Assembly (NCBI GenBank): GCA_910583795.1
Contig: CAJTZQ010000057.1
Coordinates: 1 to 23,999 of the forward strand
Source: an uncultured Muribaculaceae bacterium
Lineage (GTDB): Bacteria; Bacteroidota; Bacteroidia; Bacteroidales; Muribaculaceae
Reading direction: 5' to 3'
DNA: 23,999 nucleotides
Position 1 is the first letter of the stretch. Every line of letters starts with the position of its first letter. Of this stretch, positions 7,411 through 16,100 are shown in pieces. The translations under genes were made by a program, and so were the position numbers. The notes beneath the pieces are model-generated. The model was given only the letters and a program-made list of their open reading frames with translations, was not told the DNA's origin and made no database searches.

Positions 7411-7860
7411 TGAAAGATAAGTATAAAATGAAGCAATCTGCCAAACCGCGTCGTGATGGTTCTGTGCCCGAGCTTTAGCGAGGGGTGTCTGCTTCCACCC
7501 CAATACTCCCTCCATTAGCAATAATGGCTTTTCAACTAATATAGGTAAGAACCTCCAAAATCAGGAAAGCACTCTCCTGTCTCCTCTCATGATACTAATT
7601 GCTAATCTACACTTCCCAATGCTTTCAAATTTTATTTCTCTTCGATTTGTTCAGTTATGCGAGCCTTCGATCGCATCGTGCACGCAGCCATATCAGAAGC
7701 CATCCCCGCATCACAGAGCCCTCCGGTTCACCGGTTCTCTGGTCGTAAACATGTCATTAGTCAACTTTCCTTAGCGATTACAACAACAGGGTCAACTTTT
7801 TGAAGGGTTATCCTTCAATCTGAGTCAACCAAAATCAGGGAAGCTTCCTCCACACTTCCT
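7411..7860. other. gene-free stretch with several hairpins and a duplicated block
   Basis: No credible gene. Perfect or near-perfect hairpins are GGGGTG/CACCCC (7482-7501), CCATTA-GCAA-TAATGG (7512-7527), CCGGT-TC-ACCGG (7723-7734) and TTGAAGG/CCTTCAA (about 7799-7817). A block beginning CCAAAATCAGG(A/G)AAGC and running into a TACTAATTxCTAAT stretch occurs twice, near 7555-7608 and 7828-7882, imperfectly. A 61-codon frame at 7589 has no family features and is taken as chance. Confidence 0.6.
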
Positions 7861-7920
7861 GTCAAATTACTAATTACTAATTACTCATTATCAATTGAAT
7901 AAGGATTACTCACTGCTAAT

Positions 7921-7980
7921 TGTTTAAAAGTGGAACACTTTCAGAAAAAATAGAACACTTTTATAAAAAGTAGAACACAT
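7921..7980. repeat. iteron-like cluster 1 (3 x 20 bp, TAGAACACTT)
   Basis: The motif TRGAACACWT ends units at 7931-7940, 7951-7960 and 7971-7980, exactly 20 bp apart, each preceded by an A-rich run (AAAAG or AAAAAA). An inverted half-copy, GTTCTACTTTTA, follows at 8023-8034. Two helical turns per repeat would place bound protein on one face of DNA, as in iterons or operator arrays. Confidence 0.8.
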
Positions 7981-8090
7981 GCATACAAGCAACTACATTC
8001 CAATAAGATATCTATCCTGCCCGTTCTACTTTTATATATTCACTTTTGACTCTTTTACTAATTACTAATTACAAACTACTAATTACTAAT

Positions 8091-8153
8091 TGATTAAAAG
8101 TAGAACACTTCTGAAATTTTTAGAACGTTTCATATTTTCATTTTAGAACACTT
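8091..8153. repeat. iteron-like cluster 2 (3 copies, TAGAACACTT)
   Basis: Copies at 8101-8110, 8121-8130 (TAGAACGTTT) and 8144-8153, spaced 20 and 23 bp. The first unit matches the first unit of cluster 1 at 18 of 20 positions, and both clusters are preceded by runs of TACTAATTACTAATT. An inverted TGTTCTA follows at 8192-8198, so the whole arrangement of AT-rich block, three direct motifs and one inverted motif occurs twice. Confidence 0.8.
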
Positions 8154-8233
8154 TGTAATATTTTGATTATCAAATACCATTTTTCATACCCTGTTCTATT
8201 ATATCGATTTTTCTCTCATAATCGCCACATGCC

Positions 8234-8400
8234 TTAGAAACTGTTAAATTTATTTGTTGCAGGAATTGAGAGGATTTGTCAGGCAGATTTTTGATATTTA
8301 TGAAGGAGTTATGGGGTTCCATAATGACTGAATAAATATCATAAAGATGTCGGCAAAGGCCTCAATGACAAGACAAAATAAATTTTAAACAGTTTCTTAA
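8234..8400. mobile_element. 167-bp near-palindromic MITE-like element
   Basis: The two halves are imperfect inverted copies of each other. The outer ends read TTAGAAACTGTTAAATTTATTT and, inverted, TTAAGAAACTGTTTAAAAT; the tip is TTATGG-GGTT-CCATAA at 8309-8324; GATATTTAT lies in both arms. No coding capacity. Structure fits a non-autonomous MITE or a large dispersed palindromic repeat. The right terminus recurs as an isolated 19-mer at 19600-19618. No transposase is present to confirm mobility. Confidence 0.7.
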
Positions 8401-8474
8401 AAACAATTACAAATATTTCGTCATCGCCCCTTCCCAAAAGTCCCTTCAAACGCGTCACTTAAGACAACCATATT

Positions 8475-9074
8475 CTATGCTTTCCTTTTAAAGGGATTTG
8501 GTGGGGAATAACGTTTGGAGGGGGGAACATCCCTTGTCTTTCCTTTGCGCATGATTATGGGTATATGAAAAAGTCCCATCTCTACGTCAAGGCTTATTGT
8601 GTCTCCCTTGTGGGTTTTACGGTAGTTGTCTGTTGTCGATGAAATCTCTTTAAGCTTCCCATTAGGGAATTCCAATTCAAAATAATAGGATTTATATGTC
8701 TCTCCACTGACGTATGTACGCCTCCCAACTCTACGCGTCTTATGCCGCTCTTTATAGTATTTGCGCATCACCACCGCTTTTTCAGTATGCAAGGTGGTTT
8801 TATCTGCGAAACTCTTATTTATAACAAAAAAAGCGCACAACAATAATCCACACGAAAATATCACCTGACAGGCATAATTCAGCCAAAACTTCTCTGACCC
8901 TGTAATGTGTCTCCATAATCGCCATAAGGTCACACCTGAAAGCAATGATAACCCTCCACAGATTGTCCATGGTATCCATGCCGCTATCAAAGCGTTTTCC
9001 CACATCACCAACCCTATGCCATAAAACAGCATGGCAATCAGGATCAGAACTCCCCATAATATCTTTTTTCCCAT
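8475..9074 (-). CDS. uncharacterised membrane protein, three N-terminal TM segments and soluble tail
   Basis: 199 residues; no family confidently recognised. Hydrophobic segments lie at about 5-24 (ILWGVLILIAMLFYGIGLVM), 30-50 and 67-87, followed by a basic, tyrosine-rich soluble domain. The tail stretch SYYFELEFPNGKLKEIS...HKGDTISLDVEMGLFHIPII resembles the small beta domains of DUF3592-type proteins, which is only an impression. The C terminus is rich in basic residues and proline. The protein probably sits in the inner membrane with the tail outside or in the cytoplasm. It is divergent from the M48 protease gene and stands alone beside the MITE-like element. Start ATG at 9074 gives the full first membrane segment. 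Confidence 0.65.
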   Translation of the reverse strand: MGKKILWGVLILIAMLFYGIGLVMWENALIAAWIPWTICGGLSLLSGVTLWRLWRHITGSEKFWLNYACQVIFSCGLLLCAFFVINKSFADKTTLHTEKAVVMRKYYKERHKTRRVGRRTYVSGETYKSYYFELEFPNGKLKEISSTTDNYRKTHKGDTISLDVEMGLFHIPIIMRKGKTRDVPPSKRYSPPNPFKRKA

Positions 9075-9081
9075 AATTGTA

Positions 9082-9112
9082 TTGGGTATTATTGTTCGAT
9101 TTACTAATTTTG
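9082..9112 (+). promoter_or_regulatory. putative promoter for the M48 protease gene
   Basis: TTG at 9082-9084, a 20-bp spacer, and TAATTTTG at 9105-9112 match the Bacteroidetes vegetative promoter. It predicts a leader of about 110 nt. The divergent membrane-protein ATG is at 9074, just outside it. Confidence 0.5.
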
Positions 9113-9229
9113 TATCCGCAAACCGGCATCAGGTGTGCTTCAAACCTTAAGCGAGCTTGCTAAAGATTATCGCCTACATATTACAGTGCTGGCTTAACTT
9201 GACATCAAAATTACAACTTTTAACGCAAA

Positions 9230-10027
9230 ATGAAAACATCTGTAAAAAAAATTTTCATTGCATGCGCTTTGCTTATCGCACCCACTATGGTTGCAAACGC
9301 GCAGTTTAATCTAAAAAAGGCTATCGGCGGTGCTGCAAAAGCAGCTCAGGCATTGACCCTCACCGACGAACAAATGGCTGCTTATGTAAAGGAGTCTGTG
9401 GATTGGATGGATAAAAACAATCCTGTTCTTCCGGAAGACGACCCTTACACACAACGCCTGAGGAAACTTACCGAAGGTATCACTGACGCCGATGGGATTC
9501 CATTGAATTTTAAAGTCTACAACGTTATCGACGTCAACGCATTCGCATGTCCTGACGGAAGTGTACGCGTTTTCTCATCCCTTATGGACATCATGAATGA
9601 TGACGAGCTACTCGGCATCATCGGACACGAGATCGGACACGTGATCAAACGTCACTCTAAAAACGCATTCAAGACTCAGCTTCTCACCGGCGCCGCTAAA
9701 GATGCCATCGCTTCGACCAATGGCAAAGTGGCACAGCTTACCGAGTCACAGCTCGGCACACTCGGTGAATCTCTTGTAAATGCAAAATTCTCTCAGAAAC
9801 AGGAGAAAGAGGCAGACGATTGCGGTTATGATTTCTTGGTTTCCAAAGGAAAGAATCCTTGGGGAATGGTGATGTCTTTCGAAAAATTCCTCAATATGGA
9901 ACAAGGATCCGGTGCAAAACAAAGCTATATCTCAAAGATGTTCTCTTCTCACCCCGAGACAAAAGCCCGCATCGAGGCTATGACAAAGCGTTGCAACAAA
10001 GACGGATACACTCGTCCAACCGAATAA
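9230..10027 (+). CDS. secreted M48 family zinc metalloprotease
   Basis: 265 residues with a clear signal peptide: basic KK, hydrophobic IFIACALLIAPTMV, likely cleaved after VANA at residue 24. The M48 active site HEIGH is at 133-137 (E134 catalytic, H133 and H137 zinc ligands) and the third ligand is probably E194 in EKEADDCGYDFL. The domain resembles LoiP/YcaL/BepA-type M48 peptidases but without the TPR tail of BepA. It would act in the periplasm or outer-membrane inner face on envelope proteins; substrates unknown. It is read toward sprA, with a shared terminator between them. Proximity to sprA could be chance; no evidence that it processes T9SS parts. Confidence 0.9.
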   Translation: MKTSVKKIFIACALLIAPTMVANAQFNLKKAIGGAAKAAQALTLTDEQMAAYVKESVDWMDKNNPVLPEDDPYTQRLRKLTEGITDADGIPLNFKVYNVIDVNAFACPDGSVRVFSSLMDIMNDDELLGIIGHEIGHVIKRHSKNAFKTQLLTGAAKDAIASTNGKVAQLTESQLGTLGESLVNAKFSQKQEKEADDCGYDFLVSKGKNPWGMVMSFEKFLNMEQGSGAKQSYISKMFSSHPETKARIEAMTKRCNKDGYTRPTE

Positions 10028-10036
10028 TCCGGCGAT

Positions 10037-10060
10037 TCAACTTTTGCAAGCAAAAGTTGA
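10037..10060. repeat. palindromic repeat (CAACTTTTGC family)
   Basis: TCAACTTTTGC-AA-GCAAAAGTTGA, a perfect 11-bp stem 10 bp after the M48 stop codon. A near-identical hairpin with the same right flank (GTTGAGGRTT) follows recR at 18974. No T-run, so not a classical terminator by itself; a REP-like dispersed element fits better. The following 10063-10090 holds short GGTTA/AAGGTTA repeats. Confidence 0.75.
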
Positions 10061-10114
10061 GGGTTATAGGGTTAAAAGGTTAAAAGGTTAATCCTATATT
10101 GTGGTAAATTTAGG

Positions 10115-10141
10115 AAAGCAGATCCCGAAAAGATCTGCTTT
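10115..10141. terminator. bidirectional terminator between M48 gene and sprA
   Basis: Stem AAAGCAGATC (10115-10124) / GATCTGCTTT (10132-10141), 7-nt loop, with a T-rich tail on the plus strand and a shorter one on the minus. It lies between convergent stop codons, suiting both genes. Confidence 0.8.
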
Positions 10142-10159
10142 CTTTCGTTATAATCCTTT

Positions 10160-13100
10160 TTATCTTGCCAATGAAAGGTTTATGGCAATTCCATAATTTG
10201 AGTTGGTTGTGGGATATGCCGAATTAGAGACCAGAGGGGTGTTGACCTGATGATCGAAAAACGCAGACAGGGTCACTTTACGGCTCAACTGATAACTTGC
10301 CATGAAATTTATTGAAAATGTACTTGTGCCGTGTGTGGCTTGCGTGTATGCCGTCTCAATCCTTCTTATCAGCGACATGTTATTACTATAAGCAATGTCA
10401 AGATTCACAGAAAGGTCATTGCTTGCCCCACCCTGCTTGCTACCTATTTTGATAAACCGGCTGAAATCAGCGACCTTCCATCCTCCACCTATAGACAGCT
10501 GGCGGCTATAAGTCTCCACCACCTGCCCTGCAGATGAATTTAGATTTAATGTACGGGCATCCCGATACTCAGCATTCACCGTAATATCATTCTTAAATGT
10601 CATGTTCACACCGATCAATGGAGCAAACTTCTCAGTGATAGAGACAGAAGATATATTATAAGGCGATGACGGTATCGGCTGTTGTGTCAGTTCATCGTAT
10701 GCAAAGCCCATACTTCCTCCGTTTATCCCTACCCAATTCATATAGCTCGAATAACTTCCTACAGAATAAGTGCACTGATAGGCATGATTGATTGTAAAAG
10801 ATTTAAATATCTTACTCATGTTGCCCAGTTGCAGAAAGCCGTCATACGTCACCCTCCAATTAGGGCGCATCGCCTCAAGACCCGGGAAATGTTGCAGTGT
10901 AACTTTTTGAGGATCGTATCCGCTATATGCGGCAATAAATGCGGGTATCAGGACGTCAGCACTTGTCGGACTGACACTTCCTACAACAGGATTATACACC
11001 GTTCCTGCAAGAGGGCTTCCCTCAAGAAAGCCTGCATCGGGATATGTAGAACCGGAATACGCCGCCTCCACCCTGTCAGCCACAATGGGTATATATTCAA
11101 GGAATTTTGAAAACGCTTCGGATGCATACCCGTTTTCCGCCTTTGAGCTCCTCAATGCACTTGCCAATGCCACATGTGTGCGTACATAAGATCCTGAATG
11201 AGTTGTGGGCATTCCCTGAAACATGAATTGTATCTGCCGTGTCCGGTTGTCAGTCAGATTGCTTGTCAAAAGGATTTTTAACCCCTTGACAGGTTCAAGG
11301 GTCAATTCAAAATTAAATTCCTTCCCTTGATTCCACACTGCAGGGGAAATCATTTCAGGAGATGTCAGCAGCCATCCCCGGTCAAGAGCCTTTTTAACGT
11401 ATGAGTCATCATAAAACCCGAATGCGAAATCAAGACCGGGTGACATAGGACCATACTTGTTGCTCTGTCCGAAGACATCGCCAATATTGGGTGAGAACTG
11501 TGGCAGATTCAGCGAATGTGATCCTCTCCACCTGAACGACAGGCTTCTTGGCATCATCGCAAACCTAAGGGCATATTCAGCCAGGTCTTTTGCAAAGGAA
11601 TTTTTCGGTTCTTTCCTGTTCTCTCTTATTGAAATCTTTATATTGTGGTCGCCTCTTGTAAGGATCTCGACGCTGTTGTCATCAATCACCTTCGTATCCA
11701 ACCTAAAAGGCTTTCCTGCCTCGGTGGCATTTATCTTAAGTTTTTTCGTCTTAAGATTATGCCTTACAATCGTTGAAGTGTCGGGAGAAAGAATAATCGC
11801 CCTTACAAATTTTCTTATATTGCTTCTTGAAGTTCCGGCATCAGTGCGCCTGCCTCCTGAATTACGGGTTGACGACTTGCCAAACCTACGGTTAATTGCC
11901 TGAAGATATTTTGATTTGTTGTATAAAGTCTCAAAATTCAGACGCGCATCTGCATTCCAGACAGAAAGATTCTGAATTGTATTTCCCATATTGACCTCAT
12001 CTACAGTGGCGCCTTTATCCCACCTATAGGTAGAAGAATAGCTCACCGACCCCGTAAGATAATCAAGAACAGGAATCTTGTTGAAAGGTGCCCGATATGT
12101 ACCGGTAAACGTCTGATTATAATTCCACGGCGTTCCAAGTCCCTTGATTGAAGACCATACAGTATCTCTCCAATCACGATATTTGTCAGGGAACAACCGC
12201 TTGTTGACAGCGCCTATAGTCTCCTCTATGCGTGCCGTGGTGTTGCTTGCAAATGAAAGGCTCAACGATTGCAGAAGATTCCAAGTGAGGTTCAGCTGTC
12301 TGTCCCAAAAGAAATTCTTGCTGACCTGAACCGGCAACTGGAAATCCACATCCACCTCACTTCTCGTCTGTTCTTCATAATAATATCTTGTCATATTAGT
12401 GAAAAACGTGAGATTGTTAAACATCCAGTTAATACCCCAGTCCTTAAAAAACTTAGCCGTCTTACTATTTCCTTTAATGAAAGAGAACGGTTTAAGAGGT
12501 TTCACATAGGGACTGTAACTATATTGGAACGATCCCCTGTAATCGTATGTGTTTTGATATTCTGTATTCGGATCGATATTTTTCTGCTTGTTGAAAGAGA
12601 ATGACAACTGAAAGTTTGCAGGATCCCAAGGCATAGGATTCTTGCTTTGCACATTAAATTTAAAATTAGAGAGAGAGAAACTTTCCACCGTCTTCTGGGT
12701 GACAGCAAAACTTTTAATTGAATCCTTTTCGTGCCTGGTGACGGCTGCATCCACGGCATCCTTTAATAGGATATCCTGATCAAGCGGATTGTATTTAGGG
12801 GTTATTCTCTCCTTCGACTTTGAATAATAGACAGGAGCACTCAACTTCGCAGCAGACGGCACCACTTTCCCGACATCACCCTGTATGGCGAAACTATACT
12901 GGTCATAATCATCAAGTCTACGGGAAGACAAACCTTGATCCACTCCTCCGAAACCAGCTGTTTCCTTATGCATGGCGAAATTCATCATGCCGAGATCGCT
13001 CAATGTCAGATTGGCATTAACATTAGCCGCCCAACCGCCGCTTTCGTTGAAATCGGTAACCCTGAGCTCATTAACCCACACCGTACCATCTTTCACCGAG

Positions 13101-16100
13101 TTCGACTTATTGCGTATGCCAATCAACATCATGCGGACATCGCTCAAACTCGGATTTCCAAGAACAGAGACCGTGTTATGATCATTATCCGGGGCTCGCA
13201 TAGAGTATAATGTGTTGAAATTCACTCCCTCTATATTCGCACTTTTGTCATGATTGCGCGCAGTCTTAAGCGAAGTGAACACATCGAGCGGCACATCAAG
13301 GAAATTAGATAGAGGCCATACGATACTTCTATCCGATGAAAGATAGTTATTATATTTTCCCTGCGGAGTCAATTTCAACGGAATCTCATATTCATAGTAA
13401 TTGTTTTTCACATCAGATCCCAGACGTATGAACAAAGACAAATCCCCATCCTTTAGATCAGTAATATCATCTATGAATGCCTCCGCATGCACCCACATCT
13501 GCATTCTCCGATAAATTCTCAAATCAAGTTGGGTGTTCTTATACGCACCTCTTGCGTCGCCGGGCTGCAGACCGGTAACTTTCATCTGTAATGACTGTTC
13601 GTTGAGCTGAGTTGCCTGTGACTGTCCCGGATCCTGAATACGTGAGACGTCAGGAGGAAGCACATAATTCACCGGCTGCCTTCCGCTGTTCTCCTCGATA
13701 TTCACTATCGACATATCCAGTTCCCCCTCTGCCGGAGCATCATTCCTACTGTTTAGATTAAATTTATAGTCGCGCCATTCGCCCCTGACAAGTTCTAATG
13801 AAGCAAATCTCAAATGGGTCACCTCCCTGAAACCTGTCATAAAAATCCTCGCAAATCTTATTGTAGAAAAATCATTGATACCTCCCACAATCTTATCCGG
13901 CTGGCTTAGCGGAATCTTAAACAGATACCAGACAGTTGTTGCAGGACCTATACGGGTGTTTACAACCTTTTCCCTTCTGTCTGCGATATAGTTCTTCCCG
14001 ACCTCAAGGTCTTCGGGTCTTATCGAAACTTTATACTGGAAATATCTTTCATATTCATTAAGAGTATTGTCCTGGTTGATATCCTCAACATCAGGCACAC
14101 TTCTTGAAGACTGATAGAAAGGGTTGTCGCTTTGATCGGGCGACAATGAGTTACCCTCCACTCCATTATAATGCTTATAACGGTCAAGAATAGAAGTGTG
14201 TTTTTCGTCATAATACGGGCTTCGATAGAAATGGTAGTTATCGCCAGCAGGGTCATTCAATGGAGAAAACGGGACCTCCGCCATTTCCGCCAATGTGGAC
14301 GCAGAGAGTTTAGACCTCAACCCGTCGAGATATCTTGAATACGAACTAAAAGTATATTCATCATCATTGGGCAATCCGTCAAGACCCACATCCTGAAGCA
14401 ACCGGGCATTTTCAGCATTCTCAAACGCATAAGTAAGGGAATTTTGAGAAGACACCCTACCCCAGTTGGTGCTTGTCATAAACCGATCGTCTCCGTCGAT
14501 TGGAACTCCATTTTCATAACTCTTCATCCCATCTTTCAGGACATCCTCACTAATCTCTCCGAAATTGAAATACAGATCGCCGCCATCTGTGTTTGGATTT
14601 TCCGGATCCAAAAACGGATCAAGCAACCAGAACTGAAGATATTCCACATTAGAAGACTCGAAGTTAGTGTTGTCCATTTTGCGCATAATCCCACCCCAAC
14701 GTTTCTCAGGAAACAAAAGCTCACCATTCGAATCGATATTGTCTGAATCAAGATTATAGGGCCCACGCTCCTTTGGATAGAAGGAAAGGTTGAGAGTCTG
14801 AACATAATTTGATTCCCCGTAGATCACGTCTCTTCCCGGATAAATTTCATCAACCGTGACTTCTCTGACATAAGGGTTTGACAATTGTTTCAAATCATTA
14901 CGCAGATAACCGGGCAACATCGATGAGTTTTTCTGGGTCCACATCCTGTCGATGTAGTTCCAGGCAAGAAGCGCCCTGTTCTTACCATAGTCAACATTAT
15001 CCGACAATGCCGCTTCGGGGAACAATGCATCCGCCCCTCCGTCGTAAGGCGTGGAGGCAAGAGTCCAGGAATATGGATTCCGCATGTCTATTCCAATTTG
15101 AGTGCTCTCGAAATCATCTATATAAGAAGATCCTTTTGTAGATCCGGTCTTCTGTTTTGCCGGCAACAGCTGTGCGAACTCCGCATTGAGATGGAATGAC
15201 GACGGGGCGACCGCATTGATTGTCGGAACCTTGTTCAAAAGATTTGTGAGCCACATAAATTCTTTATTATAGCTCAAATTCACCCCCAACATGGTATTAT
15301 TCACTATCTCATCCCCGATATTAACTTTTTCAGTCAATGCCTTTTCTGAGAAATGGAGAAACGTTCCGCCGATAGTCAGGTCTTTGTTAAACCTATACTG
15401 AGCATCCAACCCGAGTAGAGTTTTTCGTTGCATGCTGTAGAGCTCCATATTTTCCAATGATACGCTCACATTCGTTCCAGAATCTATGATGCCCTGATTT
15501 ATGATGGTTACAATACCATTATTGTAATCCACCGTATAGTCGCTGTTTTCCGTAAGGACAACCCCTCCGGCAGTCACCACGACAGAACCTCTCGGCACAT
15601 TCATTGCATTCAGGCGTATCTGAGCGCCGCTCGACGCCTGATACTCACCGACAAGAATATATTTGTTCTTATCTCCAAATTGAGAAGCGACAACCATTGT
15701 TGAATCGTAAAGTTCCTTATAAATGTAAGGTGCCGCAAGATCCCGGTTTCCTATTTTCCGCTCAAGATTGGCACCGAACGGTTCAGCCACAGGAAACACC
15801 ACATTTCCGGCAGTGGGCTGAACAGTATATCCCTCTATATAATCGAAAAAGCCGTCAGGATTAGACTCTTGATTGGAATCTAACCTGTCGAGATTCATTA
15901 ATTGTAAAATCGGCACATTCGATACAGTGCTGACAGGGATATAGTTGATTTCAGTGCCTATAGTATCGCTCAGATACTTTATATTAAGCTTAAAATTCTT
16001 TTTCTGTAATTGATATGCCCCGAGGGAATAGACATTTTTCATCATAAGTTTCCACATTGGCAATGACGGAGAGATCGTGGTGCCACGAAGCATCTTTAGA

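Noticed and set aside
7589..7774. 61-codon frame in the gene-free stretch
   Set aside because: No family signature, no promoter, and it overlaps hairpins and a duplicated block.
7921..8153. Possible CRISPR array in the TAGAACACTT clusters
   Set aside because: Only a 10-base motif is shared, intervals are about 10 bp, and there are no cas genes; phased protein-binding motifs fit better.
11457..11903. 148-codon frame antisense to sprA
   Set aside because: A shadow of the sprA coding strand, without family features.
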